Source: an uncultured Microcaldota archaeon | Lineage (GTDB): Archaea > Micrarchaeota > Micrarchaeia > Micrarchaeales > Micrarchaeaceae | Reading direction: 5' to 3' | DNA length: 37,146 bases | Assembly (NCBI GenBank): GCA_903884115.1 | Contig: CAISDH010000015.1 | Span: forward strand, 1-37,146 | Part shown: piece by piece, positions 17,701-23,881 of the stretch | How positions within the stretch are numbered: position 1 is the stretch's first letter | Layout of the letters: each line of letters begins with the position of its first letter | Notes under the pieces: model-generated | Seen by the model: only the letters and a program-made list of their open reading frames with translations | The model's database searches: none | Told to the model about the DNA's origin: nothing | Translations under genes and position numbers: made by a program

Positions 17701-18087
17701 CCCGTTCCCGTTTGCCAGCAGCGTGCCGTTGATCGACAGCACCCTTGCGCTGCTGAAGGCGTATGCGCTCAGCACCTGAGAGCCTATCTTCTCCTTTGCT
17801 ATCACCACGCCGGTGCTTGACACGGTAAGATTGTACGGCGCTGTGGAACTCACAGCGCTCTGCAACGAAACGGTCGCTGAGAAGCCGTTGCCGGCGTCGA
17901 CAGCCTCGTTTATCACATCAGCCACGTTCTGTGCCTGCAGCTGCAGAGATGCGTACTGCTGCTGTGCCTGAGATGCGGCACTCTGCGAGACTATGAGCGA
18001 GAAGAATATGACGAATATCAGCAGGACAAAGGAATAGACTATAAGAAACTCTACGGCTATCTGCGCTGCCAGTCGTCCGCCCTGCAT
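14764..18087 (-). CDS. Giant pilin-like adhesin with four LamG domains
   Basis: An 1107-residue predicted surface protein and the first gene of its operon. The N-terminus reads GGRLAAQIAVEFLIVYSF; a prepilin-type cut before Gln would leave Glu at position +5, as in true pilins, followed by a helix to about residue 32. LamG domains cover about residues 165-345, 490-655, 715-880 and 930-1095. They are joined by a conserved linker (YAEGIGGAPxSS, then GWWPLNGNxNDYSGxGNNGA). The transcript start is predicted close to the ATG at 18087, since a TATA-like box lies at 18116-18123. LamG folds usually bind sugars, glycoproteins or other proteins through their rim; the ligand here is unknown. Size and domain number are far above ordinary pilins. 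Confidence 0.85.
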   Translation of the reverse strand: MQGGRLAAQIAVEFLIVYSFVLLIFVIFFSLIVSQSAASQAQQQYASLQLQAQNVADVINEAVDAGNGFSATVSLQSAVSSTAPYNLTVSSTGVVIAKEKIGSQVLSAYAFSSARVLSINGTLLANGNGYLLPTSSGTIKVANAQGTVYIDSVPTTQVPLPYTMTLNQFQHVKAASLNGVGYVGTANTLNADNLPAMTVSAWVYMTTISLNNQLVVAKMAGLSGGPGWAFQVITGQPEFHLMQSSSVYTAGFSQFNALTVNTFYNIVWTYNGLGNANQAFYINGVSAVIYPVSSGTPSTVSTTAPISIGTDAAFDNYFPGKIANVQIYNTALTASQVASIYAKGIGGAPISSANVVGWWPLDGNANDYSGYRDQGTAYSLVGYNSIVYMQVHVALAGGANAANALVGGVTSSGVFTQNSMPGFAVYANSTGYAKAYITAPNVSRLNFTLFGFNGNTVTEGNLIGWWPLQEGFGNTIYDLSTHANNGMFYGASWAPLINQTNLAVAGFNGVNSYITVPYSSALNPRNAIALSVWVYPTSVGSSFNTIISKIGPTDLAYKIDESSSGKTFRGYITDSAGVGCVASASSQFLTNKWYLLTYTYNIVSGGAFYVNGALQGTCSDSNSIETSSNPEYIGSTNGATQLFIGSISNVQIYNNSLTATQAQQLYNEGVAGSPLGKTGIVGWWPLAYTASDYSGNGNNAAPSNMIYANANYATLVNLMQAANFNGATSIITMSSQTGIPLGSSPRTICGWVLPTAYPGSNDDMLVAYGTQTSSGDAFTLGIDPNGYLNSDIHASRATSSLVVPLNSWHLICGVYSSGSQETFYLDSQPPQTISYTSSSPNTLSGTFYFGTWVSGSGLNFQGSAADIQIYNAALSASQIASLYAEGIDGAPLSSGLVGWWPLNGNPNDYSASGNNGAPTNLVYNSVEYSPSANPMPAAYFNGANSYVSIPNTAILNPTGALTISGWFNINSFNNAEPAIVDKESEYGLYLWANRIEFDLSYSWNGHQTASTIFNTGTWYFVTATFDGTYQKIYLNGNLLATYNLPGSIFPNSNLVGIGIGGNINTAYTFNGLISDVQIYNAPLTAQQVKQLYLQGLPMYSRVNVSIG

Positions 18088-18115
18088 GCAACCGAGTTAT
18101 ACATGTTAAGCAAGC

Positions 18116-18123
18116 AATAAAAA
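18116..18123 (-). promoter_or_regulatory. TATA box of the LamG-pilin operon
   Basis: On the minus strand the sequence TTTTTATT is centred about 33 bases before ATG 18087, giving a leader of only a few bases. It lies back to back with the hel308 promoter. Confidence 0.5.
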
Positions 18124-18174
18124 CACTAAGGAATGCGTCGCATTTCGCATCTGGCAAGCCCCGAGTCTGAACCC

Positions 18175-18183
18175 ATAAATAAT
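18175..18183 (+). promoter_or_regulatory. TATA box of hel308
   Basis: ATAAATAAT is centred exactly 26 bases before ATG 18204. This favours a leaderless transcript beginning at that ATG over the in-frame GTG at 18189. Confidence 0.65.
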
Positions 18184-18203
18184 CTCTCGTGCCAATCATT
18201 GCG

Positions 18204-20333
18204 ATGGACGTTCTTTCTATCAAGGGCAGGCTTCCTTACGAGATAATCGAGTCCATGCTTGACCGCGGACTCAAGGCATTCACGCCGCCGCAGGAAAAGG
18301 CGATAGACAAAGGCTTGCTTGAATCGAAGAACATGGTGGTTGCAAGCGCGACCAGCAGCGGGAAGACGCTCGTAGCGGAGATGGCATGCGCCAAGGCAAT
18401 ACTTGCGCAGAGGCGCAAGGCGATCTACATAGCGCCGATGCGCGCGCTCGCCAGCGAGAAGTTCAAGGAGTTCAGCACAGCATACCCCTACATAAAGACG
18501 GCGATAAGCATAGGCGACCTCGATGCCAGCGACCCGTGGCTATCGACATATGACATGCTCTTCTTCTCCACGGAGAAGCTGGACAGCCTGCTCAGGCACG
18601 GCATAGACTGGCTTCCGCAGATCGGCTGCATAGTTTTCGACGAGATACACATGCTTTCCGATTCTTCCAGAGGACCGACACTTGAACTGCTGATGACGAA
18701 GCTCGCGAACACGTGCGACGCGCAGATCATAGCCCTGAGCGCGACAGTGGGCAATGCATCCGAGATCGCGAAATGGCTCAAGGCGGAGCTCGTTGAGAGC
18801 GACTACCGGCCAGTGAAGCTCAGGAAGGGGATAATCCACAACACCGACGCGATGTACCTTTCCAGCATCGGCGATTCACTCGAAGAGCCAATACCGCTGC
18901 ACGGGACAAGCAAGCTTCCAGAGACGCGCGTGGTCGAGGACACGCTTGCGCAGGGAAAGCAGGCGCTGCTGTTCTTTGCCTCTAGGAGAAACACAGAGGC
19001 AGGGGCAACAAGGGCATCGGAGATAGTCGAGCGCACCCTTGACGAGAGATCAAGGCATGAGCTGCAGGAGCTGAGCGAGAAGGTGCTGAACGTCCTGGAT
19101 AGGCCGACGGACCAGTGCATCAAGCTTTCAAAGCTGATAAAGGGCGGAGTCGCTTTCCACCATGCAGGCCTGCTGAACGCGCAGCGCACCTACATAGAGG
19201 ACGCTTTCAAGAACAACATGATAAAGGTCATATGCGCAACAACTACGCTTGCCTATGGAGTGAACATGCCTGCGCACACTGTCCTTGTTAGGGATATAAG
19301 CAGGTACGACGGCGGCGCAAGCGGCATGCTCGGCGTGAACGAGGTCACGCAGCTGTTCGGAAGGGCAGGAAGGCCGCAGTACGACAAGGAGGGCAGGGCG
19401 TTCGTGATTGCAAGCAGCAAGGAGCGCATAGAGGAACTGTACAGGGGATATCTCACAGGCGATCTCGAACCGGTGGAGTCCAGCCTTGGCATACTGCCAG
19501 TACTAAGGACGCACATACTCGCTTTCGTGGCCGAGAGGTTTCTCAACACGAAGAAGGCAATGCTCGACTTCCTGCTGAAGAGCCTCTACGGATTCCAGTT
19601 CAAGAACGAGCAGCACATAAGCAACATCATAGACGAGATACTTGAGGAGCTTGTGGGATGGGAATTCGTAACAAGAAAAGGGGATATCTACGTCGCAACA
19701 AAGATAGGCAAGCGCGTCAGCGACCTCTACATAGACCCTCTCTCAGCCAGGTGGATCATCGCCTCTCTTGAAAAGAAGCTTGACGTTGTGGGAGTGATGT
19801 ACATGATTGCCAACACTCTCGAGATGAGACCGTATGTCAAGGCGACAGAGGAAGCGGAGGAGATGTACGTAATGTACAGGAACATGAACAAGGAAAGCGC
19901 AGTCCTTGATGCTTATGACAGCACGGATTACGGATACTACGACCCGCTCCGCGCGTTCAGCACGGCAGTCATGCTGAACGAGTGGATGAGCGAGGTGCGC
20001 GAAAATGAGATAGTGAAGAAATACTCCACAACGCCTGGTGCGCTATATTCGAAGCTGAACAACGCAGACTGGCTCGCATATGCCGCAATCGAGCTCTCGA
20101 CGCTGCTGCACAGGTCCGCGCACGACCTTATAGAGGCGAGGGTGCGCCTACGTTACGGAATAAAGGAGGAGCTTCTTGACCTGATTCGGCTTGAGCAGAT
20201 CGGAAGGGTCAGGGCGCGCATTCTGTACAACAACGGCATACACAGCGTCGCAGACATCAGGCAGAACAAGTCCAAGGTGGTTACGCTGCTCGGCAAGGAG
20301 ATAGCTGAGAGGGTGCTTGCGCAAGTGGAATGA
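18204..20333 (+). CDS. hel308: ATP-dependent DNA helicase Hel308
   Basis: A 709-residue superfamily 2, Ski2-like 3'-5' helicase that acts on stalled replication forks and in recombination repair. Motifs in order: Walker A ATSSGKT (K54), DEIH box (D146-H149), motif III LSATVGN, FHHAGL, the TTTLAYGVNMPAHTV segment, and motif VI QLFGRAGR (Q383-R390). A winged-helix and ratchet domain follow, then a C-terminal helix-hairpin-helix (LEQIGRVRARILYNNGI). Length matches archaeal Hel308 of about 700 residues. Start chosen by the TATA box spacing; GTG 18189 would add five residues. It stands alone, divergent from the LamG-pilin operon. Confidence 0.95.
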   Translation: MDVLSIKGRLPYEIIESMLDRGLKAFTPPQEKAIDKGLLESKNMVVASATSSGKTLVAEMACAKAILAQRRKAIYIAPMRALASEKFKEFSTAYPYIKTAISIGDLDASDPWLSTYDMLFFSTEKLDSLLRHGIDWLPQIGCIVFDEIHMLSDSSRGPTLELLMTKLANTCDAQIIALSATVGNASEIAKWLKAELVESDYRPVKLRKGIIHNTDAMYLSSIGDSLEEPIPLHGTSKLPETRVVEDTLAQGKQALLFFASRRNTEAGATRASEIVERTLDERSRHELQELSEKVLNVLDRPTDQCIKLSKLIKGGVAFHHAGLLNAQRTYIEDAFKNNMIKVICATTTLAYGVNMPAHTVLVRDISRYDGGASGMLGVNEVTQLFGRAGRPQYDKEGRAFVIASSKERIEELYRGYLTGDLEPVESSLGILPVLRTHILAFVAERFLNTKKAMLDFLLKSLYGFQFKNEQHISNIIDEILEELVGWEFVTRKGDIYVATKIGKRVSDLYIDPLSARWIIASLEKKLDVVGVMYMIANTLEMRPYVKATEEAEEMYVMYRNMNKESAVLDAYDSTDYGYYDPLRAFSTAVMLNEWMSEVRENEIVKKYSTTPGALYSKLNNADWLAYAAIELSTLLHRSAHDLIEARVRLRYGIKEELLDLIRLEQIGRVRARILYNNGIHSVADIRQNKSKVVTLLGKEIAERVLAQVE

Positions 20334-20365
20334 TGGACTTCCGCTAATGCGCGCAGTGATGCCAG

Positions 20366-20374
20366 ACTTTTAAG
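20366..20374 (+). promoter_or_regulatory. TATA box of the histone gene
   Basis: ACTTTTAAG is centred about 35 bases before ATG 20405, predicting a leader of roughly nine bases. Confidence 0.5.
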
Positions 20375-20404
20375 CCTTTCTTTTGATATAAGCAAAGTGA
20401 TTGT

Positions 20405-20602
20405 ATGTTCATAACTAGTTCTACAATGAGGAAGATGCTCAAGGAGGCCGGCGCCACAAGGGTGAGCGGCGATGCGTGCACTGAACTGCAGAAGTACGTG
20501 AACAGGATTGCATACAGGACAGCGGAGAAGGCAGTCATGCTATCGAAACACGCGAAGAGGAAGACCGTTGCAGCAGAGGACATACGCCTTGCGTGCAGCT
20601 GA
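20405..20602 (+). CDS. Archaeal histone
   Basis: A 65-residue single histone fold of the HMf type that wraps DNA as dimers and longer polymers. The three-helix fold is complete: helix 1 TSSTMRKMLKEAGATRVS, long helix 2 with TELQKYVNRIAYRTAEKAVM, and the diagnostic loop and helix 3 RKTVAAEDIRLA. The second helix begins with an unusual Cys (GDACTELQKY). There is no tail beyond the fold. It lies between hel308 and a toxin-antitoxin pair with its own promoter, so it is a single-gene unit. Confidence 0.95.
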   Translation: MFITSSTMRKMLKEAGATRVSGDACTELQKYVNRIAYRTAEKAVMLSKHAKRKTVAAEDIRLACS

Positions 20603-20613
20603 CACGTGCATCA

Positions 20614-20623
20614 ATATTTAAAC
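20614..20623 (+). promoter_or_regulatory. TATA box of the hicBA pair
   Basis: ATATTTAAAC is centred 30 bases before ATG 20649, giving an almost leaderless transcript for the antitoxin gene. Confidence 0.55.
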
Positions 20624-20648
20624 ATACTGCGTAAATGTTGTAGATAGT

Positions 20649-20891
20649 ATGAAGCTTGAAATCTACGGCTTTAAAGCCGACGTATCAATTAGTGAAAAAT
20701 GGTATATCGGCGAAATAGTAGAACTGTACATAGTAGAGCAGGCCGAGACATTGTACGCTCTCGAAGAAAGATTAAAGGAAGGAGTAGAAGACGTGTTGGA
20801 CGCGATAAAAAAGAAGCCCAGCACATACAAAAAATACATCTCAGCGTCTACTTTTGAAAAGCTAAACCTTAAAGTGAAAGTATATGCCTAG
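20649..20891 (+). CDS. hicB: HicB-like antitoxin
   Basis: An 80-residue protein with a short partial RNase H-like HicB fold: N-terminal strands (KLEIYGFKADVSISEKWYIG) then the helix ETLYALEERLKEGVEDVL, a match to the usual TLEEALENIREAI region. No DNA-binding C-terminal domain is visible, so the protein is shorter than HicB antitoxins that repress their own promoter. It would bind and block HicA. It precedes the toxin by three bases, an order used by part of the HicAB family. The local sequence is more AT-rich than the flanking genes, which suits a transferred module. Confidence 0.75.
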   Translation: MKLEIYGFKADVSISEKWYIGEIVELYIVEQAETLYALEERLKEGVEDVLDAIKKKPSTYKKYISASTFEKLNLKVKVYA

Positions 20892-20894
20892 GTT

Positions 20895-21104
20895 GTGATA
20901 AGGCCATTGGCATTAGAAAAGATTCTTGTCAAATACCATAATTTTCATCTCGACCATCAAAAAGGAAGTCACAGAATGCTCTTGAATGAGAATGGTTGCA
21001 TGGTTGTGATCCCACTTCACGATAAAGAACTCAAAGAAGGTACATTGCACGCAATACTCAACCAAGCAGGATTAACAAAAGACGATATCAGAAAATATAA
21101 GTGA
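20895..21104 (+). CDS. hicA: HicA-like mRNA interferase toxin
   Basis: A 69-residue protein of the YcfA/HicA family with a dsRNA-binding-like fold; these toxins cleave mRNA. The signature is complete: HQKGSHRMLL with the catalytic His, the strand VVIPLHDKELKEGTLHAILN, and the terminal helix AGLTKDDIRKYK. It starts at GTG 20895, directly after the antitoxin stop. It appears intact. In cellular archaea these pairs are usually stabilisation or stress modules; role here unknown. Confidence 0.85.
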   Translation: MIRPLALEKILVKYHNFHLDHQKGSHRMLLNENGCMVVIPLHDKELKEGTLHAILNQAGLTKDDIRKYK

Positions 21105-21173
21105 GCTTTATTTGTTCAACAGAGTCTGCTTCTAAAGGGAGATCTTGTGACCCTTAAACTACACATATCCTAT

Positions 21174-21458
21174 TCAAAGGGGAATTCCGAAGAAGCGCAG
21201 TATCACAAGAGTGCCCACGGCCGGCAGGCCGAATATCGCAGTCGGCACCATCGTGGCAAGGCCGATCGGCACCCCAAGATTCAAGAAGTAGTCCAGCACA
21301 AATATCGCTATAAGGCCCAGTACGCTGTTCGCAATTATTCCGAAGAGAAGCTTTAGTATGGACTTACCCAGCTTGAATATGATGAAGAGAACAACTGCTA
21401 TCAAGGCGATTAGGACAATCTCTCCCAAGAATGTGCTGCTGATTGGCAGTGAAGCCAT
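21174..21458 (-). CDS. BofA-like small membrane protein
   Basis: A 94-residue hydrophobic protein with the fold name from Bacillus BofA (sigma-K processing inhibitor); archaeal members have no known function. Three hydrophobic segments are seen at about residues 12-28, 33-52 and 62-88, the last with the family pattern GVPIGLATMVPTAIFGLPAV. The longer frame starts at 21485, but that ATG touches the TATA box at 21486-21494. The ATG at 21458 lies 32 bases from the box centre and is the likelier start. Confidence 0.72.
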   Translation of the reverse strand: MASLPISSTFLGEIVLIALIAVVLFIIFKLGKSILKLLFGIIANSVLGLIAIFVLDYFLNLGVPIGLATMVPTAIFGLPAVGTLVILRFFGIPL

Positions 21459-21485
21459 GCCACCACAGTACCGTATGGCTAACAA

Positions 21486-21494
21486 TTAATAAAA
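21486..21494. promoter_or_regulatory. Shared TATA box for the BofA-like gene and RNase P RNA
   Basis: The AT-rich stretch reads TTTTATTAA on the minus strand and TTAATAAAA on the plus strand. Its centre is about 26 bases from the predicted 5' end of the RNase P RNA on one side and about 32 bases from ATG 21458 on the other. One box could therefore serve both directions. Confidence 0.5.
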
Positions 21495-21513
21495 GGTTAC
21501 TCCCTATATTTAG

Positions 21514-21748
21514 CCGGTGGCAGGCGGGCAGCCTACCGAAAGGAGGAAGCTCCTCTCATACAGAGCGCACATGGCTTAACGCCTAATTCGGAACAGAAAC
21601 GATACCGCTGCTGCATATACGCGATGACACGACGAGCTTGCAGAGACGGATGAAACGGCCGATGCGTGCGCGGTGAGTATGCAAGGCTTAAACGCCGCTT
21701 AGACTGATGCTGCCTAGAACAAAAAGAGGGCTACGGCCTGCCACTACC
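21514..21748 (+). ncRNA. rnpB: RNase P RNA (catalytic subunit)
   Basis: The RNA that removes 5' leaders from tRNA precursors. The ends pair as stem P1 (21516-21525 with 21736-21745; nine Watson-Crick pairs plus one G-U). The universal core helix P4 is formed by 21548-21556 with 21725-21732: eight pairs and a single bulged U at 21551, the hallmark of this RNA. The conserved strings are in order: GGAGGAAGCTCC (CR I), AACAGAAAC near 21592-21602 (CR II/III), GATGAAACGG then GCGGTGAGTATGCAAGG (CR IV), and AGAACAAAAAGAGGGCTAC (CR V). The total of about 235 bases is short for an archaeon, so some peripheral stems must be reduced. Confidence 0.88.
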
Positions 21749-21753
21749 TCAAG

Positions 21754-21759
21754 TTTTTT
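21754..21759 (+). terminator. Oligo-T terminator after RNase P RNA
   Basis: A run of six T on the plus strand, about ten bases after the P1 stem, fits the archaeal T-tract type of transcription end. Confidence 0.5.
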
Positions 21760-21788
21760 GACAAGGCAACGCGTCTGAAGATGCAGAT

Positions 21789-23060
21789 TCACTTCGTTGA
21801 GCCCTTGCGCAGAAGCGCAGCGCGCCATTGCTTAGACTTCTTTCCAGAATCGGGCGGCGGCATGCTTATGTCTTCTTTTCTTTCACAGTAACCTTCAATC
21901 CCTTCATCCTTCATCCACTGCACCATGGCATCGAATTCAGTCATCCTCTTTCTTAAATCGGGACGTTGCCTGTTGACGATGGAGAGAAGCTTTATCTCTT
22001 TTTCAGGATGGCCAGAATAGACCTCCATTGATGCCTCTTCGACTAGCATGACTATCCCCGCTTTAACTTCCTCGGGAACGTTTGGAAAGACCTTAGAGAA
22101 AATATCACCAAAATCGTCAGTCGGCCTCTTTAGGTCTATTACTCTATTCAGGATGTTCTCCTCTACATTTTCTCCAAGCCTTTTCATTGTAGTCCAATCC
22201 ACAACATACGGCTTCCCATTTATCACATAGAAATTCTCCAAGTGCGTTTGGAGGTGCACAAGCCTACCTTTGTCATGCAGTTCTCTAAGCCCGTTAGCCA
22301 TCACAGCTATGTATGGAGAAAGCCCATAGTAAAACGCCATTGCAGCATCAGTGCCTACTCTGTTGCCTTTGCCTACAGCTTTACAGAACGGTCCAAAGAA
22401 ATCGTTTGCGGCCCTGGGCTTTTTCGGATCTGGACTCGGGAGCACTATAAAGCCGAAGGGACCTTCCTCGTTTTGCAGCTCTGCATCTAGATACCGGCCA
22501 TAAGCTTCAACGTGGGGCACGACCATATTTTCTAGGCCGAGCTCAGCGACTTTCTGCGTGTTCTCGACCTTCTTGAGCAGCCCAGATGAGGTATATGTCC
22601 CCATCGGCAGATATGCGGGGCGGTGCGCCTTTAACTCGGTGCCTTTGGCATAGCTCGTCCCCATCACGGTTTTAGGGACGCGACTCATGAAATTTTCTGA
22701 ACTAGGAGGGCAGAATCCCTCGTTAGTGGTTGGAAGTTTTCCAGAAAAATCGATTTCTCTAAAGCCTATCCCGCTGACCTGCAGGCTTGGCAGTTCTATC
22801 CGTCCTTTCACGATAGGGCTCTCTCTTAGCAGCAGCACCGACCTGCCGCCTTCGTAACCATCTGCAACTTTGTCGGGATTTATCTCCCAACTGCTTATCT
22901 TCAGTATTTTCTCTATGTCCTGCTCGGAAAGCGTAGAGGTCTTTGGAATTTCTAATTGAATGCGGAACCGGCCAGCAGCATAGACGCGCACTTCGACATC
23001 ATCAAGCAGCTGTGGCAATTCGGAATGTGGTTGTAATTTTGCAATCCCAGGCATGGTCAT
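21789..23060 (-). CDS. Kinase-like protein of unknown function
   Basis: A 423-residue protein with no family I can name. Residues 1-110 form a β-rich domain. Residues 120-200 have a GTSYAKGTELKAHRP segment that could be part of a nucleotide-binding lobe. Residues 258-290 resemble a protein-kinase/aminoglycoside-phosphotransferase catalytic region: LRELHDKGRLVHLQTHLENF then YVVDWTT, that is H269-x-Q271, N276 and D288-W289. The usual catalytic Asp of HxD is Gln here. No membrane helix. It stands alone with a TATA-like box at 23075-23085 on the minus strand. ATG 23060 and ATG 23054 are both possible starts. Its base composition is more AT-rich than the neighbouring leuS. Confidence 0.65.
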   Translation of the reverse strand: MTMPGIAKLQPHSELPQLLDDVEVRVYAAGRFRIQLEIPKTSTLSEQDIEKILKISSWEINPDKVADGYEGGRSVLLLRESPIVKGRIELPSLQVSGIGFREIDFSGKLPTTNEGFCPPSSENFMSRVPKTVMGTSYAKGTELKAHRPAYLPMGTYTSSGLLKKVENTQKVAELGLENMVVPHVEAYGRYLDAELQNEEGPFGFIVLPSPDPKKPRAANDFFGPFCKAVGKGNRVGTDAAMAFYYGLSPYIAVMANGLRELHDKGRLVHLQTHLENFYVINGKPYVVDWTTMKRLGENVEENILNRVIDLKRPTDDFGDIFSKVFPNVPEEVKAGIVMLVEEASMEVYSGHPEKEIKLLSIVNRQRPDLRKRMTEFDAMVQWMKDEGIEGYCERKEDISMPPPDSGKKSKQWRAALLRKGSTK

Positions 23061-23074
23061 CCTCTATTTATCCT

Positions 23075-23085
23075 CATATAATAAG
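23075..23085 (-). promoter_or_regulatory. TATA box of the kinase-like gene
   Basis: CTTATTATATG on the minus strand is centred about 20-26 bases before the two candidate ATG codons. Confidence 0.5.
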
Positions 23086-23219
23086 TTTTGGGCTTCGGCG
23101 ATTGACGATCTCAGCTATGGAATCCTAGACTAAATACAGCACAATCCATCCTGAATAGGCTGTGCAGCGCCACTGCAGTTAGCTTTGGGCGACCTTCGCC
23201 TCTCTCCTGCTGGATCCCG

Positions 23220-23873
23220 TTACAGGGACTTGGTTAATTCCTCCATGCTCCTGAAGAGGTATTCGGGCTTGACGCTCTTTAGCGTATGGTAGCTGTCGAA
23301 TCCATCCGCAACTCCGCACGTGTGCACGTCCGCGAGTTCAGCGGCTATTATGTCGTCGACCATGTCGCCGAAGTATATGGCCTCGCTTGGGCGCACCTTC
23401 GTAGTGTAGAGCACGGCCTTGAGGCCCGCGGGATCCGGCTTTGTGGCGTGGAAATCGCGTGCGCTCACTATCATCTCGAAATAGTCCTTTATGCCCAGAT
23501 AGGACAGCTCCTTGAGCAGCCTGTAGTGGCCGCTGTTCGAGAAGATCGCTATGCGCCTGTGCTTCTTCTTCAGCATCTTGAGCATCTTTATCGTGTCGTT
23601 GTGCAGCTTCGGCTTGTTAAGCAGGAATATCACGTCAGTCACGAGAGTAAGCAATGTGTTCTTGAACTCCTCGTGGGCCAGCGTCTTCTTCATGTCGTAA
23701 TCGCGAATGTCGACAAGGTTCTTTGGCGCGGAGACGTTCCAAAGCCTGAACGCGCGCTTGATAGCCTCGTTCACAGCAAGGGGAAATCTCAGATAGAGGA
23801 GCGTGCCGTCCCAGTCGAATACGAACAGCTTGTACTTCTTCGCAAGACCGTGCGCACGCATTGGCTTAGGCAT
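23220..23873 (-). CDS. HAD-superfamily hydrolase (phosphoglycolate phosphatase-like)
   Basis: A 217-residue phosphatase of the haloacid dehalogenase superfamily. Motif I is FVFDWDGTLL with nucleophile D20 and acid/base D22; motif II is the Ser of FSNSGH; motif III is the Lys of ATKPDPAG; motif IV is YFGDMVDD. An α-helical C1-type cap lies between motifs I and II, the layout of phosphoglycolate and pyrophosphate phosphatases. The substrate cannot be assigned. The ATG has a GGTGA site three bases upstream (23877-23881), and this site contains the stop of leuS, so the two genes are translationally coupled. Confidence 0.88.
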   Translation of the reverse strand: MPKPMRAHGLAKKYKLFVFDWDGTLLYLRFPLAVNEAIKRAFRLWNVSAPKNLVDIRDYDMKKTLAHEEFKNTLLTLVTDVIFLLNKPKLHNDTIKMLKMLKKKHRRIAIFSNSGHYRLLKELSYLGIKDYFEMIVSARDFHATKPDPAGLKAVLYTTKVRPSEAIYFGDMVDDIIAAELADVHTCGVADGFDSYHTLKSVKPEYLFRSMEELTKSL

Positions 23874-23876
23874 AGT

Positions 23877-23881
23877 TCACC
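23877..23881 (-). promoter_or_regulatory. Ribosome-binding site overlapping the leuS stop
   Basis: GGTGA on the minus strand contains the TGA of leuS and lies three bases before the ATG of the HAD phosphatase. Confidence 0.6.

Noticed and set aside
9646-18087. CRISPR array or satellite repeat
   Set aside because: The recurring segments are coding, in frame, diverged and spaced by hundreds of bases; they are LamG linkers.
21147-21356. Plus-strand frame of 69 residues after hicA
   Set aside because: It is antisense to the BofA-like gene and reads as a basic, composition-driven shadow.
23061-23219. A small RNA or tRNA upstream of the kinase-like gene
   Set aside because: I find a short GGCGA/TCGCC hairpin but no tRNA arms and no C/D or H/ACA box layout; apart from the promoter it appears empty.
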